Positions 36,601 to 51,600 of a stretch of DNA of 64,000 nt are shown one piece after another. This DNA is from Malurus cyaneus samueli (Eukaryota; Chordata; Aves; Passeriformes; Maluridae): contig VKON01002658.1 in assembly GCA_009741485.1 (NCBI GenBank), positions 1,308,545 to 1,372,544 on the forward strand, written 5' to 3'. The position numbers and the translations under genes were made by a program. Every line of letters begins with the position of its first letter. The first letter of the stretch is position 1. The notes beneath the pieces are model-generated. The model did no database searches and was not told the origin of the DNA. It saw nothing but the letters and a program-made list of their open reading frames with translations.

Positions 36601-39600
36601 GTATTGTGCTCAGATATTTCCTATTGTGTAAGAGCAAAAACCCAGACAAAGAAAATCCAAAGCCATTGTGGTGGATAGAATTTGATTGAAATGAATTTAC
36701 TGCCCATGAAACACAACTGAGTTTTAATTCAATAATAGGGCTTTTAGGGTATTGTTTAACGTGTTTGAGGCTCCACTTGAACAAAAATTGATGAGGTAAT
36801 GCTGGAGACAGCTTGAGAAAAGTCAAGGATACCGGGACATTCCAAAAATCTCACTGTCTCCCAGGAACATTTTTTAACTCTGACATCAACCCTCCCATAA
36901 AACCCCAACCCAGCATTCGAAGTAATTCAATGCAAAATTATCTCCAAGATGGATGAAGTAGGAAAAATCTACTGGTTTTGGCTCGAAGAATGCACAGGAG
37001 AGTAAATCCTTGGAAATGTACCTGAGCTGGTGGCAGATCAAATGGTCTGGGGTGATTGATGCTGAGAAAAACTCAGGATGGTTAAAAGAAACCACATTTC
37101 TCTCTCTCCCTCTCTTTTTTTAAAATAATGACTGAAGCAAGAAATGGATTTTGAGTTTTGGTAGAAAGCAGATGCTCGAGTAGAAGATCAGGAATGAGAA
37201 ACCAGGATTTGTTTCATCAGGGAAATGTCTACAAAGTTCTCCTCTCACTCCTTCTCTTTGTGTTCTCTTCTCATCACTGCTTGGAGTTCTGTTTTTAAAG
37301 GATTTTTTTTCCACACATTCCTCCCCTGAAACTGTTCCTAAGGAGTGTGGCTTTTTTGGATTTTATGTGAAAACTATTATTACACTTTGGGAAGCAAAAT
37401 GTCCATTTGTCTCAGAGAACAAACCTTGGAAAAGCAGGGACATCTTTGAATTTATTTTATGGATTTATATCAGGTTGGATTCATTTTAGTTTTTAAAAAA
37501 CCCAACCCTCTGAATAATAAAATGGAAATTTTTGATGCAATGCATAGGATTTGATGCAGTTGCCTAATTGGAATTTATTAAATTGCATCCTTTGTTTGCA
37601 CCCAGCACTTTAAGAAACTCCTGCATGGTTTGATTAATTTATTTGCTGGATTATCTGACAGGGAAGGAGAACACCAACAGTGGGTTTTAAAATGACACAA
37701 AATTTCATGATTGAGCAGTTAAAATGTGAAGGAAATAAATCCAACACTGCACCATAGTGTCCCACCTCCATTCAATGTGTAAATGTGTTTTTTTTTGTCT
37801 ATTTTTTCCCCCTAATTGTTGCCAGCTGAGGTTTTGCACAGTTTTCTTGTCTTAAATGGAGATTTTAACTTAAAAAATAAAATAGTCATCAATTGCTAAA
37901 GCTCAGCCAAAAAAAGAAAAGAAACTCTCTCAAAATCAGGACACTTCACCCATGAAAACTCATTTCTACCAAATCTTACAGAATGAGGATGAAACTCTAC
38001 AGACCAAATTTCTCATTCTGATGTTTTATGAGAGATTTCATGTTGTAAGTGTGTAAGGTAATTCCAGTTAAGGAAGATGTTTATTTTCATCCTGGAACAC
38101 TGCAGAAAATCTCAGGTTTTTAATATGGAATCATAGAATTTTATGGTTTTTTTTTCCTATAAATACATTTTTCAATCAACTTTTTCATTTTTTGCCATAG
38201 GATCACACTTCAGTGCAGAAAACCCAGGGCAAAGAGCCCCTTTGCAGCTACAAATGCAGGGATCTGGGAGTGGAAGCTGCTGCTTTGGGGTGAAGGTTTT
38301 TAATATGGAATCATAGAATGTTATGATTTTTTTTTTCTATAAATATAATTTTCTATCCACTTTCTAAGTTTTTGCCATAGGATCACACTTCACCACTGCA
38401 GAAAACCCAGGGCAAAGAGCCCCTTTGCAGCTACAAATGCAGGGATCTGTGAGGGGAAGAGCTGGATTCTGCTTTGGGGTGAAGGTTTTTAATATGGAAT
38501 CATAGAATTTTATGAATTTTTTTCTATAAATACAACTTTCTATTTTTTGCCATAGGATCACACTTCACACTGCAGAAAACCAGGAAAAGAGCCCCTTTGC
38601 AGCTACAAATGCAGGGATCTGTGAGTGGAAGATGCTGCTTTCAGTCAGGTTTTTAATATGGAATCATAGAATTTTATGGTTTTTTTTTCTATAAATACAA
38701 CTTTCTAATTTTTTGCCACAGAATCACACTTCACTGCAGAAAACCCAGGATAAAGAGCCCCTTTGCAGCTACAAATGCAGGGATCTGGGAGTGGAAGAGC
38801 TGGGTGCTGCTTGGGGTGAAGGTTTTTAATATAATCACAGAATTTTATGATTTTTTTTCTATAAATACAACTTTCTCGTTTTTTTTGCCACAGGATGACA
38901 CTTCACCACTGCAAAAACCCACAGCAAGGAGCCCCTTTGCAGCTACAAATGATATGAAATCATAGAATTTTATGGGTTTTTTTTTCTATCAACTTTCTAA
39001 TTTTTTGCCATAGGATCACACTCCACTGCAGAAAAACCAGGATAAAGAGCCCCTTTGCAGCTACAAATGCAGGGATCTGTGAGTGGAAGATGCTGCTTTG
39101 GGGTGAAGCTTCAGTCAGGTTTTTAATATGGAATCATAGAATTTCTATTTTTTTTTCTATAAATACAACTTTCTTTTTTTGCCATCAGATCACACTTCAC
39201 TGCAGAAAACCCAGGACAAAGAGCCCCTTTGCAGCTACAAATGCAGGGATCTGTGAGTGGAAGATGCTGCTTTCAGTCAGGTTTTTAATATGGAATAATA
39301 GAATTTTATGATTTTTTTTCTATAAATACAACTTTCTAATTTTTTTGCCATACAATCACACTTCACTGCAGAAAAACCAGGGTAAAGAGCCCTTTGCAGC
39401 TACAAATGCAGGGATCTGTGAGTGAAGATGCTGCTTGGGGTGAAGGTATTTTAATATGAATCAATAGAATTTATTTTTTTTTTCTATAAATAAACTTTCT
39501 CGTTTTTTGCCATAGAATCACACTTCACTGCAGAAAACCCAGGACAAAGAGTCCCTTTGCAGCTACAAATGCAGGGATCTGTGAGGGGAAGAGCTGGGTG

Positions 39601-42600
39601 CTGCTTTGGGGTGAAGTTCAGTGCTGATCCCACAACCCTGAGCCTCAGGGCCATCAAATTTCTCCAAGGACTCGTGGAAAGAGCTGAAAGTGCGACCTAA
39701 ACTCAGCGTGGGGCAAAGCCTGGAACTGAGCCCATCTCAGCTGCCTGCTGCAGTCCATTCCCACTTTAATGAGTGACAGTATTAATTAATTAATTACTAA
39801 TTATGAATTAATTACTGTGCTGGGCAGTGACTCACCCGATGAGGGCCACCATCTGCTCCACGATGTGTTTGCTGAAGGTGATAATCACAAAGAGTTTCTG
39901 TAGGAAGGGAAAGAGCAGTTACAGAAAGCCCTGAAGAAGCACAATTGGGGTCATTTTGTGCTCCCCTACAGCTTTCCCTCCTCTCCTCTTTATTTTTCAC
40001 CTGGAAAAGAGGCGGGAGAGGGGAAAGCTGCTGGTTTGATGACTCTGTTTTTATTTGTATTTCTTGCAGTTTTTGCAGCCCGTTGCTGCCCGTTCTCACC
40101 CTCCCCAAAGTCGCATTTTCAGAAGCTCAAGGTCACTTTACTCAGCAATGTTTGCATGGAAAAACAGCCAGAAAAACTCACAGCCCCTCATTTGGGCTTC
40201 CAGATCACAGAAGGGGAGAAGAATGGGGTTTAGTGCCCTGATTCAGACTGAAAAAACTCGGTGAAGAACAAAGGAAGAGCCTTCGGGCACATGTGAGACT
40301 GACAGACTCATTTCAATAAAAATCTTCTGTAGCACATTTTATTGTGCAAAAAATCGGAATGCCCGTGATTTTACCACTGCTCAAACCAGTCAAAATGTTG
40401 ACTGAAAGCCTCTGCAGGTTTGTCCAACAGAGTGAGTGGTGGATGAGGGCACGTTCAACTCCCCCAGCCCGATTTAATCCCGGCCTAAGCAGAGCAGTCC
40501 CGTGGTCCGGAGGAAGGGATGGCCACTGCAGCAGTCACTCACTTCCTGTCTGCAGAACATCTCATCAAGAGCCTTTTCCATGACTCTCACATTTCCTAAA
40601 TTCCAAATCCAGCCAGATCACTCCAAAAAATCAAGGCTATTGCACAAGGGTGTGCTCGAAAAGGAGAATTCGAAAAGCTGAGCCTATTACAAAATCAGAT
40701 GATTTACCAACTGTACAAGACACTGGGAAATGTTTTTTTCACTTCCATGGGATCTGAGGGTGGATCACTATAAATTACACAGCAAACACTGTGGTAGCTG
40801 AACAAGGCAATTAAAATAATAAAAGAAATATTGATCAAATATTTCACTTTTCTGTGCTGCCAGAACACATTTTAAAAGCACAGATTTAAAAGCAGGAAAA
40901 AATTCAGATGATAGCAAAGTAAATGTGGAGAAAAAGCTGTTCTGTCCCAGTAAATGGAAGAATTTCCTCATCTATTTATTGTTTTCTGTTTAAGCACTGG
41001 GCAAAATAAAACAACAAATAAAATAAAACAAAAACGATGTGAAGAAAAAAGCTGAAGATTGAAATCTTGTGTTTAGGGCCAAATAAAGATTTGAAAGCAG
41101 CTTGATGAGGCTGTTGAGGTTATTTTACACTAAAAGCTTCTGCTGTTTTGATGGAGTCACAGCAGAGATTTCCAAACAACAGAGGCACTGGCAGTGTAAA
41201 AATCCAAACTCAGCTGAAATCATCCCAAACAGAGCGACGTAGTTCGTGCTGCAGCCCTGACCACACCAGAAAAACCCCCAGGGAATCCAAACTTCATCTC
41301 CCCTCGGACCCACGGTGACGCATTTCCAAGCAAAACCCAAGGTTTTGTGAAAACAACTGGAGGTTCTGCTTGTCAAACTCAGCACATGTGGAACAGCCCC
41401 GAACGAGTGAAAAAAAAAACCTCAGGTCCACCAAACCCAGGCCCTTTCAAAATGACCCCAAAAATTGCTGCCCTGGCCCCAAAACTGCTGGGCTGAATGG
41501 GGCTCAGTGGGGTTTTCTCAGCCGAGCTAAAAAGGGCATTTCAAAGTGCAAATGAGGGTTTGTTACCAAAAAGGGGAGCTCATTGTGAGTGGGAGCCCCA
41601 GGTAAATACCTTGGCTAACCACCAATTTCCTGAGCGGGGCAGCAGCTATAAATTACTGCCTGCCTCAGTGGGGCAGCCCAGCAGCTCCTGGATTGTAAAT
41701 CCCTCACACCAAATTCATTTCCATGACTTCGGGAGACTCCAGGATTCATTCCCAAGTAATCCAGAGGAACAGGAAGGGAAGAATCAAAGGGAGGGGCAGT
41801 ACTTGCCTGGATGTGCATTTTAATCACGGCTTTGCCAATCAAGGTGGCGCCGAAGAAAGTCCAGAAGGGAACCAGGAAGTGGCCACAGGTTATCCCAGCC
41901 AGGTCAAACAGGGGGTTTGGGATCTGTGGAGAGCAAGGCAGACAGGTCAGGAATTGTAACACACATTGGGATGGACAGAACGCGGCAGGAATTTGGGATT
42001 TTGAGAAATGAATGTTTTCCACTTGTCCCGACTCGATCCAGAACTCTCGTGTCATAATAATCACAAAAATGTTGATGTCGCACCACATAACTTAAATCTC
42101 TGGGATTCAGCTAGACAACGTCCCAGACAGTTCCATTCTCATGGTCCCTCTTTACCCCCGATCCTGAAAAAAGCCAGGGAAAAGTTTTCCATGTGCAATG
42201 CACAGAAAACCACAGCAAAGCCATTTTGAGTGATTTATCAAATTTTCTCACTGACAAGCACATCACTCTTGGAAGCCAGTGTTCTCACTGATCCCCAGTG
42301 ACTTCCAGCTGAGAAACTACATTAAAAACTGGCATTTATAGTCATATGTATCTAGTTTAAAAGCACTGATTAGATTTTATTAGGCATATGCATTTCATTT
42401 AAAATTAAAAGAATTCTTTATTATTATTAAATTGTTGGCCTGACTTTTGGTATTGTGATACTATCTGTAAAATATTTTGGACCCGAAACCAAGCAAGGAT
42501 CTGAATTCTCAACTTTTCCTTCTCGGCCTGCAGCACAGGGGCAGTAGTGTCAGGTCACTCTCAGGAGCAGTGTGGTGACAAACTGCAGCACTGGGGGAGT

Positions 42601-45600
42601 TTTGGGACAGAAATAAAGAAATGGAGAGCGTAGGTTGGGAAAGAATAAAAGCCACTCTGCCCCCAAGGCTGCAGGCTGTGAGGAAAGGCTGTGCCGGGCT
42701 GCTGGAGAGCAGCAATTCAGATTTATGAGCAGCCACGGCAGCACCTGCAGAGGAAGAAATGTGACCCGGGCTCTAATCATGGCCTGGAACCGTCCCTGAG
42801 CAGCTCCACCTCGGCTGCAGCAGCTCCCTCCCCTCCCTCCCTGCCGGGGCCACTGCCCTGGGCATGGGGGCTGCTCGGGGACTGACCCCACTCAGGGACT
42901 GACCCCACTCAGGGACTGACCCTGGGGCTGCTCAGGAACTGATCCCAGCCCCACTCAGGGACTGACCCTAGGCCAGGACGGGGCTACTCAGGGACTGACC
43001 CCAAATGGGGCTGCTCGGGGACTGACCCAGCTCAGGGATTGACCCCGACCCCACTCAGGGACTGACCCCGCTCAGGGACTGACCCCGCTCAGGGACTGAC
43101 CCCACTCAGGGACTGACCCTGGGGCTGCTCAGGAACTGATCCCAGCCCCACTCAGGGACTGACCCTAGGCCAGGACGGGGCTACTCAGGGACTGACCCCA
43201 ACCCTGCTCAGGGACTGACCCCAACCCTGCTCAGGGACTGACCCCACTCAGGGACTGACCCCAGCCCTGCCCAGGGACTGACCCCAACCCTGCTCAGGGA
43301 CTGACCCCAACCCTGCTCAGGGACTGACCCCAGCCCTGCTCAGGGACTGACCCCGCTCAGGGACTGACCCCGCTCAGGGACTGACCCCAACCCAGCATGG
43401 GGCTGCTCCAGCCAAGGCTGGGAGGTTGGAGGGCTCTGGGTCAGCTCACAGAACGTTTTAAACCCTGCACTGGGTCAAGGGTGCTGGGGGAGCCTCGGAA
43501 CACCCACAGAGCACCCCATGGAGCACCCCTCGGAGCACCCCGCTCAGCTGGGCCCCAGAAGGGTGTCTGAGCAGCCAGAGAGGTTTTCTCAGTGCTTGGT
43601 GCTGAAAGCTGCCAAAAAAAGGCCACAAAGACAGGAGGGCAAATTCTCACAAGTCACAGGGAGGAACTTGAGAGCTGATTCTTGCTTTGCTCCTTCCCCA
43701 GAGCTGCCTTTATATAGAAATGAGCTCCAGACAATCCTATGACTTCCTTATTGCCACCAAACAACACCAGAGTCACTTGACTTCACTGCACAAACTTGCA
43801 GACTTCTGAATTTTCATTTGATGGGGTTTTAGGCAGCATTCAGAAGCCACCACTTGCCAGACAAGGAGCCACAGCTGGAACAGTCATTAGCACTTCAGCA
43901 GCAAGTTGTACAGCCATCAAAAACACATCAAATAAAACACTGCCTGAAATCCAGAATGAAGATCATCATTATGAAGAGGCAAGGAGGGGAGACACCTTGC
44001 AGTGGACAGAGAAGGGGTAAGAAGCAAGAGCAGCCCTGAATTAGAGCTCTGATGGGTGTGGGGGCACAGGGAGATGCAAGAAGCACATGGGGGAGCAGCC
44101 TTGGGTGCCTTTCCTCTCCCATAGGTGCCCTTTTCCAGCACCTCGGGCACATTGCAGCTCTCCCTTCTCCTGGGAGCACATTTACAAACCCTGAGTGTGG
44201 ATCCTCACCCCTCCCCCAGCCCAGCTGGAGCTCAGGGCCCCACGAAGGACTGGGCAGCAAAGTGGGGAAGAAGTGAAGCAAATGTTGAAGTGTTCCCAAG
44301 CAGGAAGTGGGCAGTGTTTCCATCCCCTCTCGTGTTTGGCAGCTCCTTCCTCCTGCTCTGCCTTTATCCACCTTGCCCAGGAACTCACCCTGCAGGGATG
44401 GTTCCCAGGACAGAGTCAGGGCAGGGAGCAGCCCGAAAGCTGAGGATTTCAGGGGCAGCTCCTTCCTGCTCTGCCTTTATCCACCTTGCCCAGGAACTCA
44501 CCCTGCAGGGATGGCTCTCAGGACAGAGTCAGAACAGGGAGCAGTCCAAGAGCTGAGGATTTGAGGGGCAGCTCCTGTTTGGCAGCTCCCTCCTCCTGCT
44601 CTCCTTTAATCCACTTTGCCCAGGAACTCACCCCTGCAGGGCTGGCTCTCAGGACAGAGTCAGGGCATGGAGCAGCCCGAGAGCTGAGCATTTCAGGGGC
44701 AGCTTTCAGGCTGGGACTCCACTCCAAACACTCTGACATTGCCAAAGATCAGAGAGCAGCAGCTTTGTGCCAGCAGCTCTGATCAGATGAATTCCCCCAG
44801 CTAACAGAGATTACCCAAACTGCAGCAGGCACTTGGCTGTGCCATCTTTGAGTTCAGGAAACCAAGAGATGCTGGACAAGAGTGGAGTGAAAAGCTCTGA
44901 GCTGAGCTCAGAAAAATGGGATTGGGGGGATCCCACACTTCCCCCTTTCACTGCAATCACATCCTACAGGTTGTGTGTGGGATGAAGAAAAAGGCACAGC
45001 ATTCCTACCAGCTTCAGAGAGAGATTGAAACCTCCAAGAATTTTTTTATTCTGAAAAAACAGCATTATCCTACTCAAAAAAACTGAAATAGCATCACTGG
45101 AGATGCTCCCTTCACCTCTTGTTTAGAGAAACCAAAAAAAAAGCCACGGGCAGTTTGTAGCTGCACAGCCACGACTGAAATTTGTTTCCTCCTTCTGCCT
45201 TCTTTATTTTCTCGTGACCCAGAGAGCAGATCTGGGAGGACAGCAGAGGAAGGACACCCTGATCAGAATTTCTGCAGTTTTCCACTCTTTTTGGATTTGA
45301 AAATGAGAAATACGTAACACACAAAGAAACCATAACACAATTCCAGCAGATTTTGTTTCCCTGAGCACCAGAAATCCCAGAAACTGCACACAAAAATGAA
45401 TTTCGTGGCAAAATAGATCCATAAAACCCCATAAACCCCTCTGATCCTGGGAAAAACTCACCGAAGCACAGGCCAGGATCCCAAAGAACCCAACCTTCTG
45501 CACCAGGTTCTGCACAGCCAGTTTAGCCCGGGAAGCAAAGTCCTGCAAACAGAAATATAAAATTATTAAATGAGGCAAACCCCCCATGAACAGAGCTCAG

Positions 45601-48600
45601 AATGTGAAAATTCCAGGATTTCCTAAGCAGGAATTGGGAGAAATTTTAAATCAAAAAGATCAGTTTGGAACCCTTGGTTTGGAGGGACAGTGCTGGTGCT
45701 CGGGGTGGATTTCTGAGTTTTGTTTTTCCAAACCTGCATGTGGTACTAAGCTCCCTGTCATAAAACCAGGTTTTCCAGGATTTATTTCTTTTATTTTTTC
45801 ATCTTTGGAATGCCAGTGCTGCTTGTACCTTCTTCCTTCAACAATCAGAGGGAATGAATTCTCCCAGTGCCATTTACAGGAACAAAAGGCATTTTCTGAG
45901 AACAAAAAAGGCACAAAAATCCCATTATATCCTCAGATCCTAGGTACTGCCTACAACAAAGTTGTAAAATTCATAGAAATCCATAAAATTGAGGCTGAAT
46001 TCCTTTAAAAGCAGGGAAGGTGCAGCCCTTGGCACTGGAGCTGCTCTGTACAAAGCTGCCTCCTTTTATTTTGTGATCAGAAATTTCTCCTGAGTCTCCA
46101 AACCAGGGAAACTCCTTCCAAAAGCAAAAATAAAGATTCTCCCAAGCAGTTTGTTTAAATGTGAGAAGTGAATTTGCAGGAGATAAAATTCTTTTGAAGC
46201 AAAACTGCTGAGAAAAATAAAAGCAAGGTCAGTGCTCCCTACTCAGGCTTGGCCACAACAGTTACAGAGAGCTGGGAATCTTTGGGAGTAAAAAACATTA
46301 AAAAATAATTATTAATTCTGTTTTAAAAACCTACAAATGAACAGTAAAATTCTGAATTTCCAGAAGCAATGCAATAAATTACACAGGGTAATGACTTGAA
46401 TCAATAATTAATGTTATTCTAAATTCCACCCTTTACTATTGAATTGTAGAATTTGGAATATCTTTAATTATTGATTTAAAATTAATAATTAATTTAATTA
46501 AAAGCAGCTACAGGGTAATCCAGAAAAATTACATTTATGCAATTTAAACTTTGTTAGAGTTCTGTTGAAACCTTAAATACTACACACAATGCAAGAAAAC
46601 TCCAATTATTTGACAATGTTCTTGCATCTTATTTAAATTTTGTGCTGTAGAATTGACAACATTTTTTAAGGCAGGTTAAAAAAGAAATAAATCTGTGAGA
46701 AGATTATTTTCTTCTTTTAACCTCCTTTTTCAAGTAATAATTTTTCACCATTACTGTGCTTTCAAATAATTCAATTCTCAATTTATAAATTTAAAAAAAC
46801 AAAAAAAAATATTACTGAAGTAAAAATAATTCTATTTATTTTATTTAATGCCTGGAAAAATAACTCAGATTAAAACCAGAAAAAAAATGCCAAAGAAATG
46901 AGATTTCCTAAATCTTACAGTGGGATATTTTGAACCACAGGGGAATCTAAAAACCTTCAAGAATATTCTAAAAAGGTGAATTTTCACATTTTCACCAGGA
47001 GTTCCACCTTGGGATCGTGATTGCAAAATGGAAGAGATGAAACATTCAAATATTCATTCTTTTAAGGAAAATTTTTCCTGCTATTTTTCCATTTCTCTCG
47101 TGGAATTCACACAGAACACGAGGGATTAAACCTGATTTAGGCTGACACCAAACCCTTGAGTTTATTCTGGTAGGAAACGATCTGGGAAGTCCAATTAATT
47201 TTTTTTTTTTTTTTTAATTAAAAGGGTGAATTTTGACACAAATTGTTCTAAACAACAAAACACGACAATTTCCAGGCGACCAAGCCCAAAAATCTTGCGA
47301 CATCCAGGGCAGTTCCTGCTCCAGCTGCAATTCCCCCGGGGTTATTCCCGAGTAAACAGAACCCAAAGAGGGGATCCCAAATCCCAGACAAGGGAACCCT
47401 CGGGATTTGGGATGGGGGAAATAAAATGGGATTTTTCCCCACGGGAAACAGCTCTCCCACCTCCCCAGCTGAACTCAGGAGTGAAAAGAACCCTTTAGGA
47501 TTTCTTGACAAATTAATTTCACACCCACAAGTGCTAAACCAGATTTTGTCCTTGGGAAAGGTGACCTGAAACTGTTCCTTCCACAGGGATTTCACCCCTG
47601 GGCTCGGTGGGACTGGGACATTTTCAGTTCCTATTTTCTCCCCCATTTCCCAAACCTCACGGGACTGGAGCAATATTTTCACTTTTATAAGCCAATAATT
47701 TTTTTTTTTTTCCTCACAGCTCCATAAACCTCGTGGCAAAGGATCTTTAAAATAAACCACTCCAAGAGAATTATTCAAATGGCTCCCTGATTTATTTGCA
47801 TGGAAGTTGTTTCTATTCTGATTTTAATTTATTCCTCCATTATCTTTTATTGTGCTGCTAATGCAATGTTGTATTTAATTTTCACAAGCTGGAATTGGAA
47901 ATAAACTCTCTAGCAAAATGACTTCTAAACTAATACTTAATACTAATAAAACATACAATAAATAGATTTCTAATATAAAATATATTATTATAATTATACA
48001 TAAATTGGTGTATGAACTTAGGGTAAAGCATTTGCACCATTTTTAACCACATTTCTTAAAATAACCTAGCTTTCCTCACCCACATTTCTCATCTACTGTA
48101 AAATTCAAAGCTGCTTTGAAAGTAATATTTCCCCTGCAGGTAAAACCATATAAAACATTATAAAACTAATGATGGAAGTTTTTTTAAAAAAAAAAAAATC
48201 CCAAAACAAAACCAATGTTGGAGCAATTTTCTCACTTTGTTAATTTATAACTGTATTTTTTACAGTTATTATTCAGCTTGTCTCTTCTTTAAGTTTTGTT
48301 TCTACATTGCCCATCAAAAGTACTTCATGGAAAGCACAATTTTAATTCTTAATCTAAATTCTAATCTAAAATTCTTAATTCTAATCTAAAAAATGTCACT
48401 CAAGAACTTAGCATTTGTCTTCCTTTTTTCCAAACTTTCTAAAGAAGCCAAAAGACAAATCTGAGATTTTTTTTTTAACCTATTTTCTAAGATCTAATCT
48501 AATCACAGCCATGAATAATTTGCAGGACAATAAACCCACCAGGGTTGAAACAAAAACTATGCATTTCCAGCCTCAACATTTACTCTGTGAAAACAAGCTC

Positions 48601-51600
48601 AGAATTAATTTCTCTTTGGTTCCTTCCTTAAATTTTGTTTGACAAATTTTTGCGACATCTGCAACAATAAAAAAGCCTTAAAAGTTTCATTTCTCCGAGA
48701 AGACGATCACCAGTTTCACAACTTTTACCTATTTCACAATAGAATTTTTTCTCTCTCTCTCTTTTCTAAAGCCTGCTGAAGGAACAATCTTTTCTCAAAC
48801 AATTTTCATCATTTACTGCTTTAAAAAAATTATTTTTAAATATAATATAATTATTGGAAAGAGATAAAAATTCAGCTACTTACAGGCAAACCATTTTCCC
48901 CCCAAATTAAAGTTTCTAGACTGGACTGGCCTCCCAGCTAATTGTGATTCATTCTTTATAACATTTCAGGTTTAGCTCACTGTGTCCCTTTCAAAGATGA
49001 TTTATTTTTTGGGGTTTGGAAATAGATTTCCTGTGAGTACCACGGTGCAGGCAGAGGAAGGTTAAATGATGAAACATGACTTCATTGGGTTAATCATCAG
49101 ATCCCAAGAACTGGGATGGAAAAAAAGGCATGGAAAGGTCAGGGATGATTCCCCAGGCCCAGCTGGCAGCTCAGGGGGGAATTGTCCTGGATCTGCTCAG
49201 GAAATGGGAATTTTGGATCATTCATCGACCCCAGAGGCTCCACAGGACCAAAACAACTCCCAAACCTCCACACCTAAAGGATGGTAAAGAGAATTTATAT
49301 GTTCTGCCACAATATCCTCCTTTATGGAGCAGCTTTGTGGAAATATGGACCTTTTACCCTGGAAAAATCCTTCCTGAAAGAGGGAATGGACGACCTTGTC
49401 TACGTTACAAAACTCTGCCTCATCCTTCTGTTTTATTTGGTTTCTGTTTATAATTCAGCCTTTCTCTTCTCTCTTCCTTCCCTGTAAAGTTCCATGAGCT
49501 GCTCTGTGTTTGAGTGAAGAACAAACACCTCACCACATTTAATTAACAAGCTCAAGGAAAAATAATATTTTAATAAATAATTTTTTCCTCTTTTCCCTCT
49601 GTGGCAGAGCAGTCCCAATTAACTGTTCCCACTGAAATGGTGAAGCCCCTTTTTCCTCGCTCTTCCACAGCAGAGGTTGATGGATCCATGGGAGGAGCTG
49701 GAGAAATCCACAGAACTCTGAATAATTTGGGTTCTTTCCCACAGAAAGAACCTGCAACATTTCACAGATCTGTTCCCTAAAGATGGGACAGTTCATTTCT
49801 AACAGCTGCAATCAGATTTTAGGAGCACTGAGAAATCAATGTTTTTTTTCCCATCACATCCCAGCTCAATCCACAGGAATTTGAGGCCTGGAAAAACTTT
49901 TCTTCTCTCCCATTTCTTTTCTGCTGTAAACACCTGGAGCATTTTACAAACACATTGGCAATGTTGGCAGATTAAACTCAAAGATGAGAATTATTTATAA
50001 TGAAAAAGTTTAATTATCCAGATAATCATCTCAAGAGGAGAACATTTTCTTCCCCCCAAAGATTGAAGGCTGTGGATGAAGTTACCATCTCAGATAACCA
50101 AAATTATAGATTCTTTAACATTTAAAGAGCTGCCTACAGAGACAGTGCCCCTCTTGATGGAAAAATCCCAGTTATGTTAAAAATGAGCTGCACAGTATTC
50201 TGTTTCTTCTGGCTCTCTGTTACAACACAATGGAATCAAACACAACTGATGGGAGAATGACCATTTGTGGTCAGGCAATGGATTCCAGAGCACTGGGAAA
50301 AATTATTAACTCCTTGAAATAACGAACTGACTGCGGCCAAGAGGAGCAGCTGCAAAGAAGTCACAGAGGTACCCAAGGCTGGGAGGTCACAGCACATCCC
50401 TGGTTCATCACTCAGTGACCAAAAACTGCTCATCCCTCCCCAAAATATGAAAGGCAATCTCATGAGTAAGTTACAAGCAGGAATATTGGGATAGCAGCTC
50501 ATGGGTTCTAGCTTTCCCCAAAATATTTCTGGTTAAATGCGAAAATTAAAAGGGGTATTTTCATCTTGATGCCTGGAGAGCAGAGGGTGTGAGGGGTAAG
50601 GTTTAGATGTCTTTAACACCCAAAAATCTGGGGAAGAAAGGTCCTGTCTGGGAATCCAGAACCCCAAAAGAAGAAGTTGGAAAAAGGATTGTTGAAAGCA
50701 GTGAAGGGATGGTGGCAGAACCAAGCAAGCACTAAGGTTGATAAAAGAAAGGGATTTACACACCACAGGCACAGGACTAACATTCCACATTCTAAAAAAG
50801 TTTCACTTCATGAGAAGTCTGGGTTTTCTGAGCCATTAAATTCTGGAAGAGGAATTGGGTAATTATGGAAAAGTTGAAAGAGAAAAGGACATGGACGTGG
50901 AACATGAAAACAGTTTTAAAAAGTACAAGATGAAGTACAAACAGCAATAAACCAGCCCTGGCTTCTCCAAAGGACCCACAAAGCCTCATCAAACAAAATG
51001 TGCTGGAGATCTGAGACCTTGGAACTGGGAAGGCTTCAGAGCAATATTCAGAATATCTGTAGGCAAGGATGAACATCCAGAGAATATCACACACAGCAAA
51101 AAATCAAATTTCCAGGTGGATTCTGCTGCTGGCGTTGTGAGGATGAGAATGCTGGATTTATTTGCACATCTGTTTGCTTTCAATTCCTGAGGTTGGTTGC
51201 ATGTTCAGGGGTGATGCTGCAATGCAGATATAATCAGGAGGATGCTCGTCTTTGGGGACTTGGTGAACTCAGACATGAGTAACTCCAGCAAGTTCCTGGG
51301 TCAGAAAACCTGATGTTTTCCCATAGAAAATACAATTAAACCCATTGTCCTCACAGCAGATTTTAAAAGTGATGTTAGAAAAGACAGACAAAAGAAGCCA
51401 CAGAGGCGTGTGAGGAGCTGAATCCTTCACAAATCCTGTGGGAACAGAGAGAACAGAGCGAAGGGTCCATTCCAACAGCAGGCTTGGCTCTTCATGGTCA
51501 TTCCATTTTAGGCTGTCCCGGGCTAAAAGTGTGAAACTCCCAAATGATGGGGCTGTTTTATGGTAAATAAGATCTCTTTTATGGTAAATAAGACCATTAA

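Larger units (their letters stand above)
41924..45461. other. VMP1 intron, repeats only
   Basis: A 3.5-kb intron with two minisatellites (42885-43395 and 44338-44710). No further gene. Confidence 0.6.

Noticed and set aside
50520..51200. Possible LTR or retrovirus-like remnant in a VMP1 intron
   Set aside because: No paired terminal repeats, primer-binding site or gag/pol motif was found; only a vague resemblance.
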